Shown here: positions 44,340 through 56,192 of the stretch, one piece after another | How positions within the stretch are numbered: position 1 is the stretch's first letter | How the letters are laid out: each line of letters begins with the position of its first letter | From: Macrosoma leucophasiata | Lineage: Eukaryota > Arthropoda > Insecta > Lepidoptera > Hedylidae | Assembly (NCBI GenBank): GCA_036365455.1 | Contig: JAWQUS010000007.1 | Location: 15,826,001 to 15,890,000, forward strand | Reading direction: 5' to 3' | DNA length: 64,000 nucleotides | Translations under genes and position numbers: made by a program | The notes under the pieces: generated by a model | Seen by the model: the letters and a program-made list of their open reading frames with translations, nothing else | The model's database searches: none | Told to the model about the DNA's origin: nothing

Positions 44340-45312
44340 TTTAATGTACACCTATGATTTTTACAAAATAAAACTAGGTGCATAGCAGATAGGCAATACA
44401 ACCAGGTGGTCTTATCGCTGAAAGAGATCTCTTCTAGACTTATAGATGACCTGTGGGTGGAAGGATAATTTTAATATAGTTAAGACAGTAGGGGTGTACA
44501 AGTTAAATACATGTCGGAGACGGTCACTAGTACGGACCGATAATTGACAAAGCACAAGTTCCGGTAAAGGGTTCCATCGCCATGTTGCAATTAACTTCGT
44601 GCTACAACAGAGCCTAGCCGTTGGAGGGGAGGTCGGATCAAGGCTCACTTACCATTTGATCGTTCTCGTGATAAGTTCTCCTCCAAGCTAGGAACTGTTT
44701 CTGTCGTTTCGGTCTGATACGGTGTTGTGATTGTGTACAGTGACTTGTGAGTGTAATTAATTGTGTAATTCGTTGTTTCGTTGCTCGACTACCCACTTTA
44801 TACGCCCACTATGTCGGACGATGAAACTAATAATACGTCCGTGCCGATATCAGATGTGGGATTCACTCGAGCGAAAATATGCAGAATGCAAAGTTATGTC
44901 ATCGTGAGCCATGAAGAATCAGTGGTTATTTCTTGGATCAAGTGTTGACGATCTACCTTCAACTTAAAAAAAAAAGTGTCAAATTTCAAAGAGCATCAAA
45001 TCGTTCAAGCAATTGCTAGCGAGTTCGCTGGTCGCCTCATGGGTCTCACCTGGCTGGGTGGACCGCACTGGCCACAGAAAAATGGAGGTAGTCTAGTCAA
45101 CAATCAAAAGTGATTAACCAACAAAACTAAATCAAAGTACTGCAATCTGAAACTACAATGGAGACTCCACACCGTAGCGCCGACAAGCACTGTACACTAC
45201 TTTACCAATGTACCTGGCTGGGAGCTCAGGTATGCACCAAAGGAACTGTGCATACCACTGCAGATGGGATCATGGAAATGTGGTGCCATTAAAAAAAAAA
45301 AAAAAAAAAAAA
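44340..45312 (+). mobile_element. Retroposon with 22-base poly(A), internally deleted
   Basis: Ends at 45291-45312 with 22 As. The 5' part includes an ATG at 44811 opening a short frame (MSDDETNNTSVPISDVGFTR…) that soon stops. The last 250 bases look like a 3' UTR (ccactgcagatgggatcatgg). Upstream, 44400-44640 contains LINE-type sequence (ggtggtcttatcgctgaaag). Where the element begins is uncertain. It abuts the truncated end of the hAT pseudogene. Confidence 0.45.
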
Positions 45313-46558
45313 TCTTTATTTGATAGATCATAAGTTTTACATTAAACCGTGGCCAGGACCCCCTTTTAAGTATACAATACCTGTGTTAGGAGGTCCTGCT
45401 CTTCCTTCACAGTCACTATATATAGTTGGGAACGGGAGAAGAATATCCAGAGCCAATTGGCCAAGCATTGCATATTCATCTTGGATTCTGCACCAAAAAT
45501 CATTGAGAGGCGTCGTTTTGAACAGTGACTCCATACTTGTGTCTGATGACATTTCTAAAAGAGATTCATTTATCTCGTTTGACATGTTTTCAGGCTTTGC
45601 CAAGTTGGGTAAAAAAGGATTATGAATCCATGAATTCACTTTAACTTTTGTATTGTGTTCTTCGGGAAAATACTTTTCAAAAGATGCGCGCATCGAATTG
45701 AGATATTGGACCAATTCTTCAAACACATCATCTTCTAACATTTCTGAGTCGTTTTCGCTAACAAACTCACTGAGTAACGTAAAGCTTTCTATTTCTTTCT
45801 TACCAATGCAAATGATCCAAAAATTTAATTTTCTTTTAAAAGCATTTATTTTATTATAGGCCTGAAACACTGTTGTCTGTTTACCTTGCAACGATAAATT
45901 CAATTCGTTAAGTTTTTGAAAGATATCCGCCATAAAAGACAATCGGAACAACCAAGTTCATACAAACGGTCCTTCAAATTAAAAGAAGTATCTGCTGAAA
46001 GAAACATTTGTTCTCGGCTCTAAGTTCAAATAGCCTTGTTAAAGTTTTACCTCGAGACAGCCTTCGCACTTCTGTATGGAGCAGCAGTGTTTTATGTTTG
46101 CTGCCATAATCCTCACACAATAATGAGAACAATCGGGATTGTAGTCGTCGTGATTTGATAAAGTTAATTATTTTTACCGCTTCATCCATAACTAATTTTA
46201 GATTTGACGGCATTTGCTTCATCGCAAGTGCTTGTCTATGCAGAATACAATGACTGGAACTACAATTAGGCGCTTTATTTTTCATTCGTGACACTGCTCC
46301 TGCTGTTTTACCTGTCATCGCCTTGGCCCCATCTGTACAAATGTCAATGCAATTGTTCCAACTGAGATTATTTTCTTCAAAAAATATATTTATTTTATTA
46401 AAAATTTCTTCCCCGGTAGTGTTTGTAAGCAGCGATGAACTTCTTCAAAAGAACTTTTATATGCATATCTCACAATAACCAGCAGGATAGCCAAACCAGC
46501 GACAACAGTCGACTCGTCCATTTGCAAGGCGAATCGTGTATTTTGTAGACGTGTAACT

Positions 46559-46591
46559 AGCTTCGTCAAACAAGAATTGTTTGACGAAGCT
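46559..46591. other. Perfect 15-bp palindrome inside the hAT coding region
   Basis: agcttcgtcaaacaa, gaa, ttgtttgacgaagct. It coincides with the place where two overlapping reading frames meet, so it looks like an inverted duplication that broke the frame. Confidence 0.7.
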
Positions 46592-47614
46592 TGCCAGATC
46601 ATGGATTCGTTGTGAAACAGTATCGTTTGATAGCGGCACAGTAGAAAGATGCTTTGCAGATTTTTCATCGAGCATGCATTTTGTTATGTCTAATACACAT
46701 GGTTTTATTAATTTCTCAGCGATAGTATGCGCTTCGCCTGCTTGTGCAATGCGATAGCCAACTAAATATGATGCCTCCGTGGCCTTTTCGTTGATAGTTT
46801 GTGTTACATGTATCATATTTTTTTGACTTTGTAAGAACTGATCTTTTTTGCGAACAAAAAATTCTTTATTCTTGTCTTTAGACTCGGGGTGTACAGTTTC
46901 TAAATGTCGGCGCAATTTGGCAGGTGCCATGGAACTATTAGGAAGCAGTTTACTACAGAGCATGCAGAGAGGTGAGCCGTTGGAATCAACAAATCCGAAA
47001 CTGATATAAGATTCATCATACTTCCTTCTTTTCGTCTTTGAAACCGTCGAGCTTGACGTCGTGGCATCATCTTCTGGATCGGTGATTGCTATATTCTCCG
47101 CGCGCACCGCTTTTGAACATTCAGCGTCATTAGAAGCAGTTGTTGCAACACCTTTATAATGTTACACGTCAGGATAGTGGGGTTTAAATAATGCACAATC
47201 GTTACTGCGTATAAGACTAAATTTAGTACCTACAGTGAAGAAATGTATAAAACTGAGACAACAGAATACAGCAGCCAGTAAAACAATGAACACTAGTTTC
47301 TCGTTAGCGAGCTTCTAAGTAGGTAGTAACTTCGTTCGTAACTAACGCTCCGAACGCTAATCGTCAACTGACGACGCGCGACGCGCGATCGCCTCTTTTA
47401 CACTTAGTCCTAGACTCGATCTCAAATATTCTCGAAAATACTCGAGTTGGCACCTTTGATAAACAAAAAGCAAAAATAAAAACAGAAATTTAAAAATTGC
47501 GTTGTAAACAATATCGACTTTATCCTTTGAAGTTAGTCGAAAGTCGCTTGTTGACAACTATAGCGTCTAATTCAGAGGCGGCTTTTATCAAAGAGACTGC
47601 GCGCTCACAAGTGT

Positions 47615-47833
47615 ACTACCCGCTCGTTTTAAGTTTGCCGCTGGCGATAGGTATGACGTTCGAAAAGTAGCGTCAGCAATACGTAATATAAACATATTTT
47701 TTATTTAATTGTAACAATAAAAATTGTGTACGTACATATTTGGGTAAAACAATGACACATTGTAAGTTTTGTTGTCACGTGGGAGAGGGTACGCGCATTC
47801 CACAGACCGGCAAACTTAGAGCGAACGGGTTGT
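47615..47833. mobile_element. 219-bp MITE nested near the hAT 5' end
   Basis: Ends ACTACCCGCTCGTTTTAAG and (complement) ACAACCCGTTCGCTCTAAG. The flanks acaagtgt and acaagtat form a probable 8-bp duplication with one difference. It sits between the hAT coding region and its right end. Confidence 0.65.
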
Positions 47834-48335
47834 ACAAGTATAAAATTGTTGATACCAAACTTATGAGATATTGTACCAGCTATTGTAACACATGTTTCTA
47901 CAAATACAAATAAATAAATAAATAACGTTCATAGCGTTTTGTGCGGCCGCGGAGCGACCAGAGAGAGGTTAATTTTTTTTTCTAGTTTTGCGGAACCCCG
48001 ACAGAGGTATCACGGAACCCTAGGGTTCCGCGGAACACACTTAGAGTATGATTTAAAGAAATGTGAAATTCAATATGTATACGTCTGAAAGACTCTGTAT
48101 CTATGGTCATGAATAAATTATAAAAAAAAAACTCAAGTGTCAACTGCTATTTCTGTCATCAGTGTCATCGCTTATCACTATTATTTATTTAGGCTTAAAT
48201 CTTGATTTTTGGTTATTGATCAATTAAATTCGTAAATTTCGTAATAGCATTGTTACCTAAAGTATAAATTACGCCTCATTACAATGATACACCATCACAT
48301 TATTAACTATTAATTTGCTAAAGAAACATTTTGCC

Positions 48336-50366
48336 ATGTCTCTAAGATTAACGTCAATATTTCGCTTGGGAAGCAATTTAAATTTATTTCCATTCTTGAG
48401 AAGAGTACAAAAACATATTGCTTGTTATAAACAATCTATAAATCGTGTGGAAATAAATAGAACAGGTTAGTTTAGTTCACTGTTTTATTGGTTTTTATAC
48501 TGTCACTATTATTGAATTTGATAAATTATTACAGTAAATGATGCATCTAAAGAAAAAATTATCTCGCTGCTTAATTTCCAAGCAAAAGAAGATACTTTGC
48601 CATTCTATAATTTGTCACACAAAACTTTACTAAAAGTGTTTAATGCTTCAAAAATCGATGCAAATCAAGGTGTCTGTAAAAACAGGTTGTACTACTTATC
48701 TGAACGCCTTAAAGTAAGTTAATTTCTACTATTATATGATGGTCTTATTATTTCTTAATACTTATATAAACTTAGTTACTGGTTATTGTTACGGAACAAT
48801 TACAAAATATGTATAATATTTTAATAAGAATAAAACCCTTTAGTGCCCACCTGCTGCGCTCAGTGAATGTGTAGCCAAAAGAACATTCATTTATACTATG
48901 TCATTCGATTGGCTTCAGAGCTCATTAAACATATTACTTGGTAAGTTTTTTTGTCTTTATACTGATATAAAATTGCATGAATACTTCCATAAATTTATGG
49001 ATCATTTACTGAATTATTTCTATCTAATACATAATACTAAGAAAGGATTGTGCAAAGCTTCAAGTGAATATTGAATAAAATGAGAGAGAACCGTCATGAT
49101 TTTGGTAAACATAAGAGGTGAATCCTATAAATTTGCAGATATGGGTGTCACGGAAGATCGTATTTTGAGAGATTTATGGGTGCTTAAATATCACCCAAAT
49201 ACCATAGAACAAAGACTCAAGAGGGTAAAAATCCAGGGCATTGATAATTTATATCCATGGATGGTAAGGTGCTCAGAAGATATTCTACAAAGGTAAATTG
49301 TGGATAAAGCAATTAATTTTTTGTAAAAATATGAGACTAGTTCATAAACCTTTTCACAGGTATATAAGTATATGTCAAGAAACAAAAACTATTCTTGGTG
49401 ATACAAAATCAACGCAACTATATCTAGCAAATCGACTGAACACATCACCAGAATATATAGATCAAATATGTTTTAAGATTCCTGCTTTAAAAACTATAAG
49501 AGCCACCAAGGTATATTTTGAAAAATTGGCAAGCACTTTTTACTAGAGATACTTTTCTTTATATTGTTTTTGTAACTACAAACTCTTTATTTAAGGTCAA
49601 AGTTTTCTTAGATTTTTTAATCAAAGAAGGATTTCAAGTTAAGGATATTGCTACCAAGCCTAGAGTATTATCTGCATCCCAAAATACTGTGAAAGAAAGG
49701 TTGGAAAAATTAAGAAATTTAGGTATACAGCAGATAAATCTGAATGTTTTATGTAGAAGCAAAAAAGATTTTAAAAAATACTGTGAATCTATAGAATCAG
49801 TTACCAATGAGACAAGTAAGTGCATTTATTATAAATGTTATCTCCATCTATGTTGTCATTAGGATTGCCAATTAAAGAATTAAAGAGTGCAGTAAGTTTC
49901 GCAGGGTAAAATATACTCACAAAATCATATTTTAGAATGGAATTGTTTTCAAAAACCTTGAAAAAAATATCTGTTTCATAATATTTTCTAACTTTGTAGC
50001 AGTCTTTGTCTACAAAGATACTACCTTAAATATACACATTATAATATGAATTTTCTCTGTAATTTTGTCTGATGTTTTTTTTTATTGTCCTTGATTAGCA
50101 ATCCTCAAAGGCAGTATTATTTCCCAGTTTTTTGGATATTATAAAAAAAGTAATATCCAAATAAATTACCAAATTTGATTTATATAAATTGATAACATTG
50201 TTTTAGATTAAAATATAATATTCCCAATCATCACTACCTATTAAATTTAAGTTAATTATAATTATATTATCATCAAGAGAAATAGCAGCTTACCATTACA
50301 TCTTTATTTTCAGCTGTGAATACATGTATAAATTCAAAGAACATGGACAATAATAAAATAAAATGA
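48336..50366 (+). CDS. Mitochondrial transcription termination factor (mTERF) family protein, 7 exons
   Basis: Exons: 48336-48465, 48535-48713, 48844-48940, 49085-49292, 49360-49510, 49596-49815, 50314-50366 (TGA), about 345 residues. The N-terminus (MSLRLTSIFRLGSNLNLFPFLRR) is basic and Leu/Phe-rich with no acidic residue, as in mitochondrial presequences. Repeated mTERF units follow, each with a Pro after a helix and an RL-x-L/V-x(3)-GI pattern: GVTEDRILRDLWVLKYHPNTIEQRLKR… and KPRVLSASQNTVKERLEKLRNLGI. The family binds mitochondrial DNA or RNA and controls transcription or translation; insect mTTF is a candidate orthologue but this is not certain. The exon 4 acceptor (aatgag|AG) lacks a good pyrimidine tract and was chosen because only it keeps the frame. 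AATAAA occurs at about 50353 and 50572. The 3' end faces DNAJA2. Confidence 0.85.
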
Positions 50367-50853
50367 GAGGAAAATAATTTGTCTTATTTTATAGAAATAC
50401 ACCAAAATAATTATTTTATAGCTTTCCCACAACCTTTCCCTGTTCAACTTTGATGAAACATACTTCAATACACAAATTGTTTGCAGCCACATAAAATAAA
50501 ACACATTAATTTTATGCAATGATAGTAATTATTTGACTAATTCAAACAAAGTGCTTGTAGTCATGGAATGAATAAAATGAATATTCCCCTATTATTTCAG
50601 CACTCATACACCCTCATTAATGAAAATTTTTAGGTTTGGAAACAAGGTTTTTTAAAATACTATCATAAATATTTATAAATAGTATGTCTATTTGTGGTCT
50701 TAAAATATGCAACTTATATGAACACTATCTTTTTAGCTTTGAATAAAGTTGCCTCCATAATTCTATTAGTATTTTAACTACCTATATTAAAGACAAAGTA
50801 ACACAATGTGAGGTCTGAGTAGAAATCCATAAATTAGGGCATAGACAATTGAG

Positions 50854-52206
50854 CTACTGATGAGCACACTGCACACCTGGCCCACTGTGCATGTGTTCCT
50901 CATCATCACTGGCGTAGGCCTCTTCGCGCCCGCGGCCTCTCTCACTGGCTGTGTACTCCATCAAGTTCACTTCCTCCACATCCTCGCCAGTGGGCATGAC
51001 AAAGGCAGGTCGTGGTGGAAGTATACTTTCGATCTGCTTCATTTGTTCTTCAGTAGCAAAATTATTTTCAGGGAAAGTTAAGTCAAACTTTATGTACAAA
51101 TTTCCTTTCTCAAATGGATTCTTATACTGAGGCATCCCTTCACCTTGTATACCCTTGAGATCTCCGGGCTTGATCACTTCCCCAGCAGAGTGTCTTATGA
51201 GTAAATCGCGGCCATCTAAATGTTTTACAACAAATTCGAATCCACACAATGCTTCGGTCAAGGTAATCTCACGTTTTATCACAAGATCATCACCAGTTCT
51301 TTGAAACACATCATGTGATTTTTGCTGTAACACAATAATAACGTCACCTGGCTCTGTGTCTGGATGCTGGTCACCTTCTCCTCGGAAGAAAATTTTCTGG
51401 TTCTCACGCATTCCTTTCTCAACATGCACCTCCAGTATTTTGGTCTCATTCAGCACTTTCTTGCCTTTGCATTTAGGGCATTTGTCCTTCTCGTTTATAG
51501 TCTCCCCTTGTCCTTGGCAAGTGGGACAACGGGTTTTATACTGCCGGGTCATGTTATGACCTATCTGTTGATAAGATACCTTGATGCCTTGGCCATGACA
51601 ATCCTTGCATGAAGCAACAGATCCAGGTTTGCCACCAATCCCTTTACATGGTCCACAAATCACATTTTTACTTAGCTGTAACTTAGCCGTTTTGCCCACA
51701 TACATGTCTTCTAGAGAAACCTTTAATGGGTGTATAGTGTCCTCGCCACGAGCACGTCCTCTGCTTCTGCTCGCGCCCCCCATGCCAAAAAAGTCTCCGA
51801 AGAAATGTCCAAGAAGATCATCTTGAGGAAAACCCTGTCCGCCTTCTTGCAGCCCTTTCAAACCATATTTATCGTAAGTTTGTCGCTTCTTGGGATCTGA
51901 TAATATCTCGTAGGCATAACTAATTTCCTTGAATCTATCACCAGCAGCGGGGTTTTTGTCGGGATGAAATAATTTCGCCAATTGGTGATAATTCTGAAAA
52001 TATCCAACAATAAATCAATGCTTCAAAATAATTTGGTTGGTTGGAAAAGCGTGCACGAATACGTAAATTAGAAGGACTCATTGTTCAACAACTACATGCT
52101 TTGTATGAAGATGATGGAGGATCGATAATGTACTCACTTTTTTAATTTCCGAATCACTAGCATTTCTAGAAACACCTAAAATGGAGTATAATTTATCATC
52201 AGCCAT
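50854..52206 (-). CDS. DNAJA2: DNAJA2-type Hsp40 cochaperone, 2 exons
   Basis: Exons 52206-52138 and 51993-50854 (TAG) are joined by a GTGAGT donor and ttttcag acceptor, giving 402 residues, as expected for type I Hsp40. The J domain (residues 1-70) holds the HPD triplet that stimulates Hsp70 ATPase. A Gly/Phe/Arg-rich linker follows, then four zinc-finger motifs ([35 protein letters not shown]), then the two substrate-binding beta-barrel domains ([39 protein letters not shown]). The last four residues, CAHQ, form a CaaX farnesylation box, and the preceding GPGVQ also matches vertebrate DNAJA2 from memory. It acts in the cytosol and at membranes with Hsc70 in folding and uncoating. The ATG context and the short first exon are standard for the gene. 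Confidence 0.95.
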
Positions 52207-53117
52207 TTTTCCCAGATTTTGTAAAGGAAAAGGGAGGAACTTGGATCTAGCTGAATGAAATACGAAAAGAAAGAAATGATCTACCACTCATCACAGATGA
52301 TGCAACGCAACGCACAGAGTAAAAATGATTTCCTGCCTATTCCACAGAGTTGTCAATGCTATTACTTCATATTCCCCAAAAACCTTGGTAACCTTAGGTC
52401 CAGGTTATTTATTTTGTTAAAATCGAACTTAAGAAAAACGCGCGAGCAATCCAACTTAAGAAGAACATGCGAACAGAAAAATACTACTACGGGTTTGCGT
52501 GAATTCTACATTGTGTCGTTAATCACATTAAATTATACATCTATACTCGGACTTTTAATTCGATTCCCGATTTGACATTAGCTGCTGTATTTTACTTCGT
52601 AAAATAATGATACCACATTTAACCTAATAGTGATGGACCCAACAATCGATAAAAAAATTGCGGTTTTATGTTTATGTATTTATAGTATTGGTGTGCCAGT
52701 TTTAAAAATTATTTTTCGATTTTATTGAAAAAAATACATTGTTATTTACAATAATTATTTATTAATTAGTAACTATTGCAATATTTTATTAAAAGTTAAT
52801 GTTTTGTTTCAATTATATTAAAAACAAAACTTATAATAAAACAGCCTGGATAGCTAGTTTTCGTTAACTTAAGTGTATTTATTTGTTTCGGTTTGACATC
52901 AAAATGAATCCTCAGTCAAGTATATCACAAAAAGACGTAAACACATTGTCCCCAACGAAAAAAAAAACGTTTACGAAAAGCTTTGACGGTTACTGAAAAA
53001 GTAATGATCCGCAACACCTACAAGAAATGTTTTAATTGACAATTTGTATCATCGCCACACCCTTAAAGTATCTACACATAGTATGATACCATGGAATATT
53101 AATGTTAATTATTTCAA
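52207..53117. other. DNAJA2 5' flank and AT-rich spacer
   Basis: 52207-52320 is probably 5' UTR or promoter of DNAJA2. A 35-base block at 52545-52579 (cggacttttaattcgattcc) recurs in inverse at 62311-62345. The rest is AT-rich. No other gene was found. Confidence 0.4.
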
Positions 53118-53295
53118 GTTTAATGTACGGCTCCGTAATTTCCGGCACAGAGGCATAACACCTTAGGCCTCAGGGGTGGTAACGCATCTGCATTTCGACC
53201 TTGGTCTTTGTGTGGGTGTCTATAGGCTGCAGTCATCACTTAACATCAATGTGAACTGCATGCTTGTTTGACACTTCCATTACATAAAAAAAAAT
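53118..53295 (+). repeat. Family A copy, 3' half with A tail
   Basis: gtacggctccgtaatttccggcacagaggcataacacc through cacttccattacataaaaaaaaa. A well-conserved, 5'-truncated insertion. Confidence 0.75.
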
Positions 53296-53682
53296 GCGAT
53301 TTACCACAATTCTTTGTTAAACACTCTTAAATTCAAAATTTTACTTCATTCAAATGTTAATAACATTTCGTCTTAAAGTTTGGGATTCAATAATAAATGC
53401 TTCTTTATTGACAAGATTTTCAATCTTTTGCTATGCTCGGTTTCAATAAATTACGTAGGTAGGCTTACATAGCTAACTATCCGTTATCATATGACATTTC
53501 ATCCATACATTAACTCTCACAATCAACCGTTCCTAAATATACGTACGGAATAGTACGGATGTTGGTAAGTTATTGAAACCCGGCTCTAGTAATGCCATCT
53601 TACCAGAAAGAAGAAGGTTTTAACGGACTGTTATAATGGGGATGTTCGTATCAACTGAGATCTTTGAAATCCTTAACTACCA

Positions 53683-53823
53683 CAGAGGCAGATCATCTTA
53701 AGCCTCAGGAGTGGCAACGCATCTGCACATTTACCACTGGTTTTTGTGTAGGTGTCTATAGGCTACAGTCGTCACTAGACATCCGTGCGGCGTGTTTATC
53801 ACCTTCGTTACATAAAAAAATAT
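53683..53823 (+). repeat. Family A copy, short 3' piece
   Basis: cacagaggcagatcatcttaagcctcaggagtggcaacgcatctgc… to acataaaaaaata, 5'-truncated and more diverged than 53118-53295. Confidence 0.65.
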
Positions 53824-55485
53824 ATATGAGTTGTTAAGTTTTATGTGTCAAAATTGTGGGATTTTAGGAAAGAGATTTAATGCAATGTAAAGTGTTTTTC
53901 GTGCTCCTCCGAGACTTCATTAGGTCCTACTCCCCATTAGTTCACTGGAGATCCCATCAACTTCCATATGGAACCATCTCATCATCGTCATCCTCCATAA
54001 ATGTATTCATTCACTATGTCAGAGATTTTTGAAATGAGCAGTTGTAATTATAATAATACTTGATCAATGCCGTTATAGTCTATATCTGTCTCTTTGCCAA
54101 ACGAAAAGAAAAATAAAACATTTTGTCATATTAAAAAAATCACAGTCATGTCCCAGGAAAATTGTAACTTTATGGTCACCCTACTTAGAAAGAGACGGCC
54201 TGCCGCCGGAGAGAGATAGCTATATTAAGGTTTGCTTCAAATAGGTATGGCTAGTGTGGTCTCCATTTTTACTAGGGTTGTTGAAGATTCCTCTTCCTCT
54301 TCCTCATAATGGGGAAGTTCCGCAATATTTTGGGTTCCTCAACCGTTTCCGCATCCTCAAAAATAAAAACAAAAAATTCCTCTCCCGCTACCGCTTCCTC
54401 AAAATTTAAGAGGAATTTATGAGGAATTTCATTGCGCATGCGCGTCTCGTATCCATGGCAACGCACACACACGCCGCAGTGCGATGCCGGGCCGAACAAG
54501 CGAGCGAGACCTCCCCACCCGCCACTGGCGCTGTTCCTTGCTAGTTTGTTTTAATTTTATTGACATACATTACATATAATATTATGTTTATACAAGTAAG
54601 CAACTAAAAAATTCGAAAGATTCGGGGCTTTACGGAACTGTATCTATGCCAATACCTATCTTCTCTTCCATCAATTGTCCCAGTGAACGACTTCTTAGCA
54701 ATGTTGGATTGGTATAATATATTTAATACGATGAGCTAAGAAACCGGTTGTCAGGGAAAACAGCTTTCAAATTATTTTTTATAAAAATTAACCTCTCTAC
54801 AATTAATTTTGATTAATAGTATTCAATTCTTTTATTTTGATTAATAATATTCGACTTAAGTACCTAATTAACAAAGAAATAAAGACTGCATTCTTATTTT
54901 TATTTCAAATTTCTTAATTACATTGTATCATTCACTCATTTTTTTTGTGTGCGTGTGTTGTGTAGATACGAGTATGTTACTGAACTCGTCCGTAACTGCT
55001 GGACCGATTTTGATGATTCATTATTGTGTGTGTTTTGAGAATGGTTTAGATTCATAGTTTGGTCCACTGGAAAATGCCCTTTTAATTATTTTTTTTTGTA
55101 TGTATTTACTTAGTTATGTACATAAGAGACAGGACAGCGGATTTTGGGGGTTGGGTCCGCTAGTATTTATAATTTCGTATCATCCTCCTTTCATCTTTCT
55201 GAAGCGCGCAAGACCTCGCGGCTGGTGTAAAACGCAAGCTATCTATCTATTCGATTAAGCGATATGGGTGCGGTCGGGTATGTAACGGGTGACCACTAGT
55301 GGCAAATTAAAATGCGCGTTACCGTGCTTCGGAGAGCACGTTAAGCCCGTTTATTCCCATCGGCCTCCTCTGAGACCGGCAACGTTGGCACTTATAGTGC
55401 CAACGGCCACCCCGGTGGTCGTTTGTTTCATTTGCCCCCTTCATAGTTATACTGCAATGGTTTATTCGCATTTCGCATCAGACGT
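53824..55485. other. Spacer with TTCCTC-rich element and retroposon ends
   Basis: 54272-54425 is rich in ttcctc/gaggaa words, beginning agggttgttgaagattcctc. This resembles the subterminal repeat zone of a hAT-like MITE. 54455-54535 is GC-rich. 54955-55165 has the look of an RTE-type 3' end (…gggttgggtccgctagtattt). 55250-55440 carries a GC-rich retroposon segment (gtgcttcggagagcacgttaagcccg). No gene was found. Confidence 0.4.
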
Positions 55486-55494
55486 TAGGTACCA

Positions 55495-55830
55495 ATAGTC
55501 GAAAATTGACTTTGGTGTCAATTTTTTCGTCATGAGTGTCGTTTTCATGGTTCTTGAGGGTGTTGTATTCGATAGTGGTGTCAAGATATAGATCCAAGAT
55601 TGCGGCTGCATGAAGTTGTCAACTTTTTCGTCATGGGTCTCGTTTTCATGGTTCATGAGGGTGTTGAATCCGATAGTGGTGTCAAAATGTGAATCCAAGA
55701 TGGCGGCTGCATGGAGTTGACAACTTTTTCGTCATGGGTGTCGTTTTCTTGGTTCATGAGGGTGATAAATTCGATAGTGGTGTCAAAATGTAAATCCAAA
55801 ATGGCGGCTACATGGAATTGTCAACTTTCA
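55495..55830 (+). repeat. 101-bp tandem repeat, about 3.3 units
   Basis: cgtcatgagtgtcgttttcatgg (55528) recurs at 55629 and 55730, exactly 101 bases apart. Each unit contains gatagtggtgtcaa and atggcggctgcatgg. Because 101 is not a multiple of three, the array cannot encode a conserved protein repeat. Confidence 0.9.
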
Positions 55831-56107
55831 AAAATTAGAAGCAAGCAACATACACCGGCAAACAATGATCAACAAGTTCACATCGATAAGTGGGTACCGA
55901 GTAAATGAAAACTGCAGCCTACAGATAACTTTTTAAACATTGAGATCTCGATTTAAATGCAGACGTGTGTGTATCTTCACGCCAGGTCCCTAACGGCGTA
56001 GGCAGAGAGTGTAGAGCGCCATATATCCCGGTCCTGACAAACCTCGTCGTTCACCCACCCTCAGTCGGTTAAAAATAAAAAAAGTGAAGGCAAAGTTTGA
56101 CGCATTG

Positions 56108-56192
56108 GTGTGGGCGTAGCTCTGTAGCTTAGAGGTAAAGCGGCTGGGCTGATTATCCTGAGGTTGCCGGTTCGATTCCTGCCCGAAGTCAA
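56108..56192 (+). repeat. tRNA-like sequence, probably SINE head
   Basis: A box TAGCTTAGAGGTAAAGC and a perfect B box GGTTCGATTCC (56168-56178) are spaced as in a tRNA. The T arm has one mismatch and no acceptor stem can be formed with the seven bases 5' of the A box. A tRNA-derived pseudogene or SINE is more likely than a working tRNA. T-rich runs follow (ttttctttcccattttttttt), which could serve as a pol III stop. Confidence 0.5.

Larger units (their letters stand above)
45337..48050 (-). pseudogene. ZBED-type hAT transposase, frameshifted and truncated
   Basis: Minus-strand frames 47107-46457, 46668-46390, 46318-45974 and 45951-45337 follow in order. First comes a BED-type zinc finger (CMLCSKLLPNSSMAPAKLRRHL), then FALQMDESTVVAG, CTDGAKAMTGKTAG, SSHCILHRQALA and LELNLSLQGK-like motifs, as in ZBED5/ZBED9-type hAT proteins. 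Several frameshifts separate the blocks. The C-terminal dimerisation segment is lost after LLPFPTIYSDC, next to the poly(A) retroposon at 45312. The other terminus at 47991-48050 matches the 504-bp MITE at 34103-34606. It is not expected to be active. Confidence 0.75.

Noticed and set aside
51356..51826. Plus-strand frames of 67-82 codons
   Set aside because: Antisense shadows of DNAJA2.
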